This document shows positions 1 through 6,885 of a DNA stretch of 7,133 bases, piece after piece. Under the pieces are notes generated by a model. The model ran no database searches. It saw only the letters and a program-made list of their open reading frames with translations, and was not told the DNA's origin. This stretch comes from Bacteroidales bacterium (GTDB lineage: Bacteria; Bacteroidota; Bacteroidia; Bacteroidales; ML635J-15). Numbering within the stretch: the first letter of the stretch is position 1; every line of letters starts with the position of its first letter. A program made the position numbers and the translations under genes. Location: NCBI GenBank assembly GCA_023228725.1, contig JALOAQ010000132.1, positions 1 through 7,133 on the forward strand, written 5' to 3'.

Positions 1-1705
1 GCATTGATTCAATTGCATTTTTCATAATATTGCTTATAGCTTGCATCATTTGCGATTCGTCAATTGCAATTATAGGATTACTAAGTTTGTTTTTTACAAT
101 GTATTTTATATTTGCAGGAATAATTACAGAGTTTTTACAAGCTTCTATAAAATCTAAAATATTTAAAGTTTCATAACGTATTTTATTTTTTCTTGCAAAA
201 TTAAGTAAACCACCAACTATGTTTTTACATCTATTAGCCTGCTCACAAATTAATTTCAAATCATTGTAAATCTCAGTATCTGAATTTGTTTCATCTAAAA
301 GTATGTTTGCATACATTATCACAATTCCAAGTGGATTATTAATTTCATGTGCAATTCCTGCTGATAGCTGACCCAAATGAGCTAATTTTTCACTTTGTTT
401 AAGTGCTTGCTGAACTGTTTCTAATTTAGTGTTTTTTAAATTTAGCTCGTTTACCATTTTATTAAGTTTTTCTAAATTATATGGCAAACACATATCTATT
501 TCTGCTAATCCTCTAATAACAGCAATTGCATGTTCTTCACAAGATTCGTAACCACAAGCATGACAATCTAAACGGTCTTCTTTGTTAATCTTGTCCATGC
601 CAATATATATTTCTTCAATTTCTTTTTGGCTTGGAATTTTTACTCTTTGGTCGTCTTCAACAAAGCTTCTTGATAAATCTAGTTTACTAAATCTATTCAT
701 ATTTTCTTTCCATTCAGCCCAATTTAATTCTTTTAGTTTTTTATTTACATAACGTGTAACATAAGCTCTATTTTCGTAAGGTCTTCCATCAGTGTGCATT
801 CCGGGTCCCATAATACAGCCTTCGCAACATAATAGCTCTAAATGATGGTCGTTTATTAAGCCATTTTCAAATTCAATAATTGCTTCTTTAAAATTTTGTC
901 TTCCATCAGCAACAATAATATTTCCTTGAATTAAATTTTCTTGAATATTAATTGTGTTTATTATTCCTCTGCTTACAGGAAAAATTGAACCTCGCCCACT
1001 AATGGGTGGGTCGAAATCTAAGGACTTTACTTCTGTGTGTTTTATTCCTTTAGCTTTAAAAATATTCCGAATTTCTTTAAAAGTTAAAACAAAATCAGGG
1101 TCGCCGGATTCATTTTTCTTAGCTATGCAGGGACCAATAAAAACTACTTTTTGCTCAGAGCCGTACATTTCTTTTATAACTTTTACTATAGCCATTAGTG
1201 GCGAAACAACTGGCGCTAAAGACTGACTTAAATGAGGATGGTATTTTGTTATATATGAAACTATTGCAGGACAATCAGAAGATATGTATTTTTTATCCTC
1301 GTTTTTAAGAAATATTTCTCTATATTTTTCAGCTACTAAATCAGCTCCAAATGAAACTTCAACAACTTTTTTAAAACCTAATTTTTTAAGCATTCCAACT
1401 ATTAATCCATAATCTTGTATTTCTTTAAATTCTGCAGGAAAAGCCGGAGCAATACATGCTATACAGTCTTCTCCGCTTTCGATTAAGTCTAGAACTTCAA
1501 TTTCTTCATTATAAAAATCTTTAGCTTTGCGAGTACACACCTTTACGCAATTACCACAGCCAATACAGCGTTCGGGAATTACATTGGCTTGTCCATTTTG
1601 CATACTAATTGCTTTTGCAGGACATTCCCTAATGCAAGTATAACAAGTTTTGCATCTGTCGGTTATGGTAAATACCAAAGGAGTTTTTTCGTCAAATCTT
1701 ATCAT
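1..1705 (-). CDS. hydS: Sensory [FeFe]-hydrogenase (HydS-like) fused to a histidine kinase, 3' end cut off
   Basis: 568 codons are visible; the C-terminus lies beyond the left edge. Residues 18-57 form a 2x[4Fe-4S] ferredoxin (C18, C21, C24, C28; C47, C50, C53, C57). Residues about 80-330 are an H-cluster domain with all four expected cubane ligands: C145 in SSDCPA, C193 in GPCIAKKNE, and C293 and C297 in LLCCEGCIMGPG. K196 and E199 are also kept. C381, C384, C389 and C406 fit a further [4Fe-4S] domain of the RnfB type (PF04060). A coiled-coil-like helix (about 410-445) leads to the kinase H-box IAHEINNPLG with phosphoacceptor H453. The ATPase N-box NIMKNAIES is reached just before the edge. 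H-cluster proteins of this group (group C) are regarded as H2 or redox sensors. The common PAS domain is missing: only 47 residues separate C406 from H453. The ATG at 1705 lies 8 bases after the preceding gene and has no visible Shine-Dalgarno. The protein should be cytoplasmic; no membrane segment was seen. A response-regulator partner is not in view. Confidence 0.9.
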   Translation of the reverse strand, partial: MIRFDEKTPLVFTITDRCKTCYTCIRECPAKAISMQNGQANVIPERCIGCGNCVKVCTRKAKDFYNEEIEVLDLIESGEDCIACIAPAFPAEFKEIQDYGLIVGMLKKLGFKKVVEVSFGADLVAEKYREIFLKNEDKKYISSDCPAIVSYITKYHPHLSQSLAPVVSPLMAIVKVIKEMYGSEQKVVFIGPCIAKKNESGDPDFVLTFKEIRNIFKAKGIKHTEVKSLDFDPPISGRGSIFPVSRGIINTINIQENLIQGNIIVADGRQNFKEAIIEFENGLINDHHLELLCCEGCIMGPGMHTDGRPYENRAYVTRYVNKKLKELNWAEWKENMNRFSKLDLSRSFVEDDQRVKIPSQKEIEEIYIGMDKINKEDRLDCHACGYESCEEHAIAVIRGLAEIDMCLPYNLEKLNKMVNELNLKNTKLETVQQALKQSEKLAHLGQLSAGIAHEINNPLGIVIMYANILLDETNSDTEIYNDLKLICEQANRCKNIVGGLLNFARKNKIRYETLNILDFIEACKNSVIIPANIKYIVKNKLSNPIIAIDESQMMQAISNIMKNAIESM

Positions 1706-1713
1706 AAATATAG

Positions 1714-3354
1714 TTATATTAAGTCCTCATTTTTATTTTCTTTATATAGTCCTTTTATAAATTGGTTTTGACTTACATTTGAGTTATGGTTTGCATCATC
1801 ATAATCACTAATTACTTTTTTTAATTTTTTCCATAAATCAAAATCGTTTTTTAATGAATTACCACAACCCGAAATACAAGCATGTTTACATGACCTAAAT
1901 TCTATAAAAAGATAATTTGAATTTAAAATCACTTCTTTATTTTCTAATAAACAATCAGTTCCGTTTATAGAAGCTATTTTATAGGTTTTGTTATTTAATT
2001 GAAATTCGTATTCCATAAAATCCTTGTCGGATCTGTTGTCAAAAATCTTTTTTGGAGTTTTTTGATTTTCATTATTTATTGCAAATAAGTTTCGTAATAT
2101 AGTTTCAGAAATTCCGCCTTTTGTTTCAAATAATGCTCCTGAACTTGTGTCGTAAGCAGAAAATGTACTTGCAATTTCTTTGTTTGCATAAGGTAAACTA
2201 ATACCATAACTACGCAAAAGTTTGTCTAACTCTAAAGAGCTTATAACAAAATCACAAGTAGGTTTTGAATTTGAATCCAAATAATCATTTGCAGCTGCAT
2301 GTTTAAGCGAAACGCAAGGGGCTACAGCTGTATGTATAGTATTGGCTTCAGACTGCTTTTTTATATTTGTTCCGGTTATGTATTGTGGAGTGTAAATTTT
2401 GCATAAAAATTGTTTTAAGTCAGGAACATGATTTTTTATAAATGTTTTAGCAGCCGGACAATCTGTAATTATATAAGGAATTTTAAAATCGTCTAATCTT
2501 GTTTGAACTTTTTTAGTCTCTTCAGAAATAAAAACCTCTATTCCAAAAGAATTGGTGTTTACTGTTTTAAAACCAACATGAATTAAAGCTGCTACTAAAA
2601 ACGCTTTTGTGTCTTCGTATTTTTTTATATTGTAATTTGCTGAAAACCAAGCTATTGTTGAAGGGGATAAAGATATTGAGCATAATGTATCTGATGAATC
2701 TATTTTTTCGCTTATTTGGTTTAATACAGATTTTTCTGAAATAGCAGCCGTAGGACAGGCAACTATACATTTGCCACAATGTATGCAAGGTGAGTAATAA
2801 AGTCCTTTTTTAAATACAGGTTCAACTTTCATGTTTTTACCTCTTCCAATAAATTCTAAGGCCGAAACTTTTGCAATTTCTTTACAAATTCTAACACATC
2901 TTCCACATAAAATACATTTTGTCATGTCTAAAATCATGGAAGGGTCAGTTCTATCTGTTTTTTGGTCTTTATACTTGTCGGTAAAATATCTTTCTCTAAT
3001 ATTTAAACTATTTGCAATATCCTGAAGTTCGCAACTTCCATTTTGAGCACAATATAAACAGTCTTCGGGATGATTTGCCAAAAGTAATGAAACTAAGTTT
3101 TTGCGTGCTTTAATTACTTTTAAGGAATGGGTTTGAATTATCATTCCTTCGCTTACAGGTGTAGAACATGCAGGCACTAAATCGGGAGTTCCTTTAATTT
3201 CTACAACACACAAACGACAAGCTCCGGTTGGGGATAATTCTGGCCAATTACACAAAACAGGTATTTTAATTCCATTTTTTCGTGCAGCTGTTAGTATAGT
3301 ATCTCCTTTACTTACTTTTAGCGGATAATTATTTATTATTATTTCAAATTCCAT
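1714..3354 (-). CDS. hydA: HydA-like [FeFe]-hydrogenase subunit with an eroded active-site pocket
   Basis: 546 residues, cytoplasmic, third gene of the operon. Domains in order: a plant-type [2Fe-2S] domain as in NuoG/HydA (C35, C46, C49, C63); a His-Cys3 [4Fe-4S] site (H95, C99, C102, C108); two ferredoxin clusters (C147, C150, C153, C157; C190, C193, C196, C200); and an H-cluster domain (about 220-515). This is the layout of the HydA subunit of trimeric NAD-linked hydrogenases. The four cubane ligands are present: C299 in ITDCPAA, C347 in VAPCVSLKH, and C489 and C493 in FRSCKHACISGC. A GGISETILR stretch matches the usual GGVMEAALR. Against the usual TSCCPxW, MPCxxKKxE and ExMACxxGC motifs, however, the proton-transfer Cys is D298, the lysine contacting the two-iron site is L350, the Glu is A353, and both methionines are lost (A345, R487). 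The last 30 residues are hydrophilic, with no small-subunit or C-terminal [2Fe-2S] domain. The frame is intact, so the gene is not a pseudogene. Hydrogenase activity is doubtful; another NAD/ferredoxin-linked redox role is possible. Confidence 0.88.
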   Translation of the reverse strand: MEFEIIINNYPLKVSKGDTILTAARKNGIKIPVLCNWPELSPTGACRLCVVEIKGTPDLVPACSTPVSEGMIIQTHSLKVIKARKNLVSLLLANHPEDCLYCAQNGSCELQDIANSLNIRERYFTDKYKDQKTDRTDPSMILDMTKCILCGRCVRICKEIAKVSALEFIGRGKNMKVEPVFKKGLYYSPCIHCGKCIVACPTAAISEKSVLNQISEKIDSSDTLCSISLSPSTIAWFSANYNIKKYEDTKAFLVAALIHVGFKTVNTNSFGIEVFISEETKKVQTRLDDFKIPYIITDCPAAKTFIKNHVPDLKQFLCKIYTPQYITGTNIKKQSEANTIHTAVAPCVSLKHAAANDYLDSNSKPTCDFVISSLELDKLLRSYGISLPYANKEIASTFSAYDTSSGALFETKGGISETILRNLFAINNENQKTPKKIFDNRSDKDFMEYEFQLNNKTYKIASINGTDCLLENKEVILNSNYLFIEFRSCKHACISGCGNSLKNDFDLWKKLKKVISDYDDANHNSNVSQNQFIKGLYKENKNEDLI

Positions 3355-3355
3355 T

Positions 3356-5272
3356 TTAATTAACTTTTATAGCGTCAAATTTACAAGCATCTAAGCAAAT
3401 GCCACATTTAATACATTTGTCTTGAATTATAAAATGACTTGTTTTGGCACAACCAATTATTGCATCCGTAGGGCAACGTTTAGCACAAATTCCACAACCA
3501 ACACAAGCATCAACAATTATTACATATTCTTTTAAATCAGTACAAACTCCTGCTTTACAATTTTTTTCAAAAATATGATCTTCGTATTCTTCGTCAAAAA
3601 ATTCTAAACTCGAAAGAACAGATTCAGGGGCATTCTTTCCTAAACCACATAAAGAGGTTTGCTGCATTACTTCTGATATTTCTTTTAATTGCAATAAGCC
3701 TTTAAATCTTATTAAAGAATCATGTCTAATATTACTGTCGGGTTTTTCGGTAATTCTTTTAATTATTTCTAAAAGCTGTTGTGTCCCTTCTCTGCAAGGA
3801 ATACATTTTCCACAACTTTCTTTGTTTAAAAAATCAAGATAGTATTTTGTAATATCAATTATGCAATTATTTTCATTTAAAATAACAAAACTTCCTGAAC
3901 CAAACCACAAACTACCTTTACTCAAATTATCGTAAGTAATTTGATTGTTAAAATTATCTGGATGGATAAATACTCCTGTCGGACCGCCTAAATGTACTGC
4001 TTTTATAGAATTGTAATTTTCAGGCAAACTAACGATTTTTAAAATATCATTAACAGTTTTTCCCATATCCATTTCAATAATTCCTGGAAAATCTGCATTA
4101 CCGTTTATTGTGTATAGCTTAGTTCCGTATGATAAATAAGTTCCTGATTGCTTGAAATTATCAACTCCGTCTCTAAAAACTAAAACAGAATTAAAAATTG
4201 TTTCACTATTATTTACAATTGTAGGGTATCCAAACAATCCAACTTCGCTAGGATAGGGAGGCTTGGCTTTTGGAATTGCTCTTTTACCTTCTATACTCGA
4301 TATTAGAGCGGTTTCTTCGCCACAAACGTAAGCACCAAGTCCTTTATGTATAGAAATTCTGATATTTATTGCACTTTTAAAAATATCTTCTCCACATAAA
4401 CCATATTCCAAAGTTTCTTCCAAAGCTTTTTCTAATCTTTCTATTGCTAACTTGTGATTGTTGTTTATATAAATAATTACATCTGAGGCATTTATGGCAT
4501 AGGCTCCAATCAGCACTCCCTCAATCAACATATGCGGATTGCTTTCAATTAGTAAAATACCTGATTTAGAACTAAAATCACTTTCGTCTGCATTGCAAAT
4601 AAAATATTTTTTACTAGATGGATTGTTTAAGGCTAATTTCCATTTTTCACCGGTTTTAAAACCTCCGCCACCTCTACCTCTTAAACCACTTTTTTCTAAT
4701 TCTTTACAAACATCCAAAGGGGTTTTTTTATTCAGAATTTTTGCAAAAGCGCGATAACCGCCATATTCTAGATAAGATTCTATTGAGTTAGCTTGAATTA
4801 TTCCATTATATTTTAATAATTTTCTGTTTTGCAGTCTGAAAAAATCCAAATCTTCTATATCTGGAACATCAGACCACGAACTTAAATCAGGATGGAAATA
4901 CTGAGCTAAAATTAAAGATTTATTCATAGGTAGCATATTGTTTAAAACGCTATCCAATAAATTTGTAACTTCATTATAATAAACGTTTTTAAACGAAATT
5001 GCGTTCATTCCTGGCATTTGAATACTGATTGAAGGCTGGTAATGATAAGCGCCTTTACAAGAAACTTCAAATAATTTATATTCAATATCTAATTCTGTAA
5101 AATATTTTTTTATTTCTTGAATACTGTCTTTAATCCCGGCTATGATGCTACTAGAACTTATTTCGCAATAAATATGAGGAATAGTTATGTTCAGTTTTGA
5201 TAAACCATAAAACTTATCCGAAAGAGGCTCAGTATTTAATCTTTGTATTATTTCTTGTTTTAGCTTTGTCAT
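3356..5272 (-). CDS. hydB: NuoF/HydB-like flavin and NAD(H)-binding subunit with C-terminal ferredoxin
   Basis: 638 residues, close in size to HydB of trimeric hydrogenases. It should oxidise or reduce NAD(P)(H) at FMN and pass electrons to the iron-sulfur chain. Residues 1-120 form a thioredoxin-like ferredoxin domain that keeps only C36 and C72 of four expected cysteines (the other positions read Ser and Tyr), so a normal [2Fe-2S] cluster there is unlikely. The FMN/NAD Rossmann-like domain follows with SGLRGRGGGGFKTGEKW (195-211) and GAYVCGEETALISSIEGKR (313-331). The NADE motif at 228 continues as SDFSSKSG instead of the usual GDPGAFMDR. The N-module [4Fe-4S] ligands are C487, C490, C493 and C542 (ESCGKCIPCREG, TSLCGLG). 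The C-terminus is a 2x[4Fe-4S] ferredoxin (C590, C593, C596, C600; C620, C623, C626, C630), which separates it from complex I NuoF and fits HydB/HndC. It starts one base after the NuoE-like gene and ends one base before the HydA-like gene. Confidence 0.93.
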   Translation of the reverse strand: MTKLKQEIIQRLNTEPLSDKFYGLSKLNITIPHIYCEISSSSIIAGIKDSIQEIKKYFTELDIEYKLFEVSCKGAYHYQPSISIQMPGMNAISFKNVYYNEVTNLLDSVLNNMLPMNKSLILAQYFHPDLSSWSDVPDIEDLDFFRLQNRKLLKYNGIIQANSIESYLEYGGYRAFAKILNKKTPLDVCKELEKSGLRGRGGGGFKTGEKWKLALNNPSSKKYFICNADESDFSSKSGILLIESNPHMLIEGVLIGAYAINASDVIIYINNNHKLAIERLEKALEETLEYGLCGEDIFKSAINIRISIHKGLGAYVCGEETALISSIEGKRAIPKAKPPYPSEVGLFGYPTIVNNSETIFNSVLVFRDGVDNFKQSGTYLSYGTKLYTINGNADFPGIIEMDMGKTVNDILKIVSLPENYNSIKAVHLGGPTGVFIHPDNFNNQITYDNLSKGSLWFGSGSFVILNENNCIIDITKYYLDFLNKESCGKCIPCREGTQQLLEIIKRITEKPDSNIRHDSLIRFKGLLQLKEISEVMQQTSLCGLGKNAPESVLSSLEFFDEEYEDHIFEKNCKAGVCTDLKEYVIIVDACVGCGICAKRCPTDAIIGCAKTSHFIIQDKCIKCGICLDACKFDAIKVN

Positions 5273-5273
5273 A

Positions 5274-5717
5274 TTATTCTAATTCATGAAATATTTTTAT
5301 AATGTCCATTTTTGTAAGATTTATATAATGCTTGTCATTAATTTTCATTACCGGACCTTGTGCGCAAGCGCCTAAACAATTAACAAATTCAAAACTATAT
5401 TTGCCGTCTGAACTAAAACCGTTGCTGTTTAGTTTTGTGTGTTTAAAAATTTCCGCTTTTAATTCTTTAATGTTTTTTAAATGGCAAGAAATCCCTGAAC
5501 ATAGTTTAATATTATATTTTGCTTTGGGGCTAAAATTAAATTGAGGATAAAAACTTGCTATACCATAAATATTACCAGCAGGAAGATTTGCCCTCTCGCT
5601 TAGAGCTGAAATAAAATCATAGTTTAAAAAACCAAATTTTTCTTGATAATCAATTAAAATCGGTAGAATTTCAGACCTATCAATCTCGGATTTTAAATCT
5701 TTTAAATACTTTTCCAT
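5274..5717 (-). CDS. hydC: NuoE/HydC-like [2Fe-2S] subunit
   Basis: 147 residues, about the usual size for the family (roughly 150-160). An N-terminal helical part (about 1-60, with LPAGNIYGIASFYPQF typical of NuoE) is followed by a thioredoxin-like [2Fe-2S] domain. Its ligands are C73 and C78 (LCSGISC) and C114 and C118 (NCLGACAQGP), the complete C-x4-C plus C-x3-C set. In HydABC and complex I this subunit docks on the NuoF-type subunit beside FMN and offers a side cluster for electron transfer. It is the first gene of the operon, with its ATG about 22 bases downstream of the -7 element, and it ends one base before the HydB-like gene. There is no visible Shine-Dalgarno, as is usual in Bacteroidota. 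Nothing in it is degenerate, in contrast to the N-terminal domain of its partner. Confidence 0.93.
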   Translation of the reverse strand: MEKYLKDLKSEIDRSEILPILIDYQEKFGFLNYDFISALSERANLPAGNIYGIASFYPQFNFSPKAKYNIKLCSGISCHLKNIKELKAEIFKHTKLNSNGFSSDGKYSFEFVNCLGACAQGPVMKINDKHYINLTKMDIIKIFHELE

Positions 5718-5738
5718 TTAACAAAATCTTATATCATG

Positions 5739-5768
5739 CAAATATAAGCATTGTTATTAAATAAACAA
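5739..5768 (-). promoter_or_regulatory. Bacteroidota-type promoter of the hyd operon
   Basis: On the minus strand, a -33 TTG (5768-5766) and a -7 TATATTTG (5746-5739) are separated by 19 bases. This fits the Bacteroidota consensus TTTG / TAnnTTTG, with an exact -7 element. The inferred start of transcription is around 5733, giving a leader of only about 15 bases before the ATG at 5717. No experimental start site is available. Confidence 0.75.
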
Positions 5769-5785
5769 TGTTATTTTATTAACAA
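5751..5785. promoter_or_regulatory. Two abutting Rex-like operators over the hyd promoter
   Basis: Site 1 (5751-5768, TTGTTATTAAATAAACAA) and site 2 (5768-5785, ATGTTATTTTATTAACAA) each match 12 of 14 fixed positions of the Rex-type operator TTGTTAAnnnnTTAACAA. Site 1 covers the -33 element and most of the promoter spacer. Site 2 lies directly upstream and shares one base. Rex represses when NADH is low and releases DNA when NADH is high, which would suit an NAD-linked redox operon. The region is very AT-rich, so chance similarity must be considered. The rex gene is not in the window. Confidence 0.55.
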
Positions 5786-5875
5786 ATAAAGTTTTTTTTA
5801 AGTTTTTATAAAGAATTCTGTTTAGTTTCAAGATTTTATTCTCTATCCTGCCATATTTTGCGGTAAATCTTAAAA

Positions 5876-5929
5876 ATAATTATACTTTATTCTTGTATTT
5901 AAAAAATAATTATATTTTTGCATAATTAT
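5876..5929. repeat. Three ATAATTAT palindromes around the MerR gene promoter
   Basis: The 8-bp palindrome ATAATTAT occurs at 5876-5883, 5906-5913 and 5922-5929. The first two sit in a 13-bp direct repeat AAAAATAATTATA (5872-5884 and 5902-5914) exactly 30 bases apart. They flank and touch the predicted -7 element of the plus-strand gene, so they could be regulator sites. In such AT-rich DNA they could also be chance. Confidence 0.3.
5893..5920 (+). promoter_or_regulatory. Bacteroidota-type promoter of the MerR-like gene
   Basis: An exact -7 element TATTTTTG (TAnnTTTG) lies at 5913-5920. A possible -33 TTG at 5893-5895 is 17 bases upstream, slightly closer than ideal. Transcription would begin near 5927, about 25 bases before the start codon. 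The promoter is divergent from the hyd operon promoter, with about 120 bases between the two -33 elements. Confidence 0.6.
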
Positions 5930-5933
5930 AATT

Positions 5934-5939
5934 AAAGGA
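5934..5939 (+). promoter_or_regulatory. Possible ribosome binding site for the TTG-started MerR gene
   Basis: AAAGGA lies 13 bases upstream of the TTG at 5953. An in-frame TAA at 5929 excludes an earlier start, and the first in-frame ATG (codon 25) would remove part of the DNA-binding domain. The TTG at 5953 is therefore the best start; another TTG at 5959 cannot be excluded. Confidence 0.45.
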
Positions 5940-5952
5940 AAACAAAAAACTA

Positions 5953-6828
5953 TTGAATTTGTCAAGAACATACAGCATTGGCGATTTAGAACTGATTAGC
6001 GAAGTTAAAGCTTCAACAATTCGTATGTGGGAAAAACGCTATAATATTTTTTCTCCTGTTCGTTCTGTATTAAATGAAAGGATATATTCTTATTCTGATT
6101 TGAATTTATTATTAAAAATTACTGTTTTGCAAGCTTTTAATTTTAAAATAGGTTATTTAACTTCCTTATCAAATCAAGAATTTGAAAATTTATTTGATGA
6201 ATATAGTTTAAAGTTTGATACTCCAAATAAATATTTGTCTGAATTTTTATATTTATTTTTAGAAAAAGATAGCGAGAGTTTTGAAAATTTATTTGATAAA
6301 GTTTATAATCAGTTATTTCCCGAAGAGTTTATTATTAATGTTTTAGAACCATTAGTTTTTAAAATTAAAAAGTTAAAACAAATTAGAAATTTAGATTCTT
6401 TTTATGTGGATTATTTTTTGAATAAATTAACCCTGAAAATATTATATTTGGCTGAAAAAGAGAAAAAAGACAGAGCTACAAAAGAAATATTGATATTTCA
6501 ATCAGATTCATCTGCTTTGCCTTGTAATTTGGCCTTAGTTTATTTTTTAGCAACAATAAAAAAATATAAAATTCATTTTTATTTCAATAAATTACCAATT
6601 GAAAGTTTACAAAAAATGAAAGGTGTTTTTCAAGCAAATATTGTTTATACAGAATTTAATGAAAATATTTCTAATGCGAAATTGATAAAATATTTTGAAA
6701 TTTTAGAAGAAGTTTTTCCTATGTCAAAAAATATTGTTGGAGGCAGTCGTTTAAAAGATGGCTGGAAATTAATTCCCAATAAAGTTTATAGTATTAGAAA
6801 TTTGGAAGTTTTGTATAAGGCTTTATAG
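5953..6828 (+). CDS. MerR-family transcriptional regulator with a degenerate cobalamin-type C-terminal domain
   Basis: 291 residues, TTG start. Residues 6-60 form a MerR winged helix-turn-helix (YSIGDLELISEVKASTIRMW, then EKRY and a YSYSDLNLLL wing/helix), the type seen in the CarH/LitR-like regulators frequent in Bacteroidota. Residues about 95-165 are helical and resemble the cap of B12-binding regulators, but the usual W...EH motif is absent (the region reads NLDSFYVDYFLNKL). Residues about 175-291 look like a Rossmann-type domain (EILIFQSDSSALPCNLALVY) with no DxHxxG cobalamin-binding motif. It therefore probably senses something other than B12, or acts through protein contacts; this is inference. 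The gene is divergent from the hyd operon across a shared 235-base region, so it may regulate the operon, itself, or neither. It is cytoplasmic, with no membrane segment. The coding sequence is very AT-rich, like its neighbours. Confidence 0.85.
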   Translation: MNLSRTYSIGDLELISEVKASTIRMWEKRYNIFSPVRSVLNERIYSYSDLNLLLKITVLQAFNFKIGYLTSLSNQEFENLFDEYSLKFDTPNKYLSEFLYLFLEKDSESFENLFDKVYNQLFPEEFIINVLEPLVFKIKKLKQIRNLDSFYVDYFLNKLTLKILYLAEKEKKDRATKEILIFQSDSSALPCNLALVYFLATIKKYKIHFYFNKLPIESLQKMKGVFQANIVYTEFNENISNAKLIKYFEILEEVFPMSKNIVGGSRLKDGWKLIPNKVYSIRNLEVLYKAL

Positions 6829-6833
6829 AAGTT

Positions 6834-6883
6834 GAAAGTCTGTAAAGTCGAAAGTCTGTAAAGATAAAAGTCGAAAGTTGAAA
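6834..6883 (+). repeat. Short imperfect 16-bp tandem repeat after the MerR gene
   Basis: GAAAGTCTGTAAAG occurs at 6834-6847 and again at 6850-6863, a 16-base period. It is followed by related, shorter GTCGAAAGTTGAAAG sequence up to 6883. The tract begins five bases after the stop codon and encodes nothing recognisable. Purine-rich GTCGAAAGTC-like tracts of this kind are common intergenic filler in Bacteroidota. Confidence 0.7.
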
Positions 6884-6885
6884 GG

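Noticed and set aside
954..1226. Plus-strand open frame of 90 codons
   Set aside because: It lies wholly antisense to the H-cluster domain of the sensor gene and has no recognisable domain or promoter. The same applies to other short antisense frames at 1589-1771, 2831-3025, 4539-4757 and 5332-5544.
2567..2788. Minus-strand frame of 73 codons inside the HydA-like gene
   Set aside because: It is another frame of a well-supported coding sequence and shows no family features.
1714..3354. HydA-like gene as a pseudogene
   Set aside because: The frame is uninterrupted, all 12 ligands of the N-terminal clusters and the four cubane cysteines of the H-domain are kept, and the operon spacing is tight. 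Selective loss around one site is not what random decay looks like.
1714..5717. Respiratory complex I (NuoEFG)
   Set aside because: The NuoF-like protein has a C-terminal 2x[4Fe-4S] ferredoxin and the NuoG-like protein has an H-cluster-type domain; no membrane or other Nuo subunits are present. This fits HydABC better.
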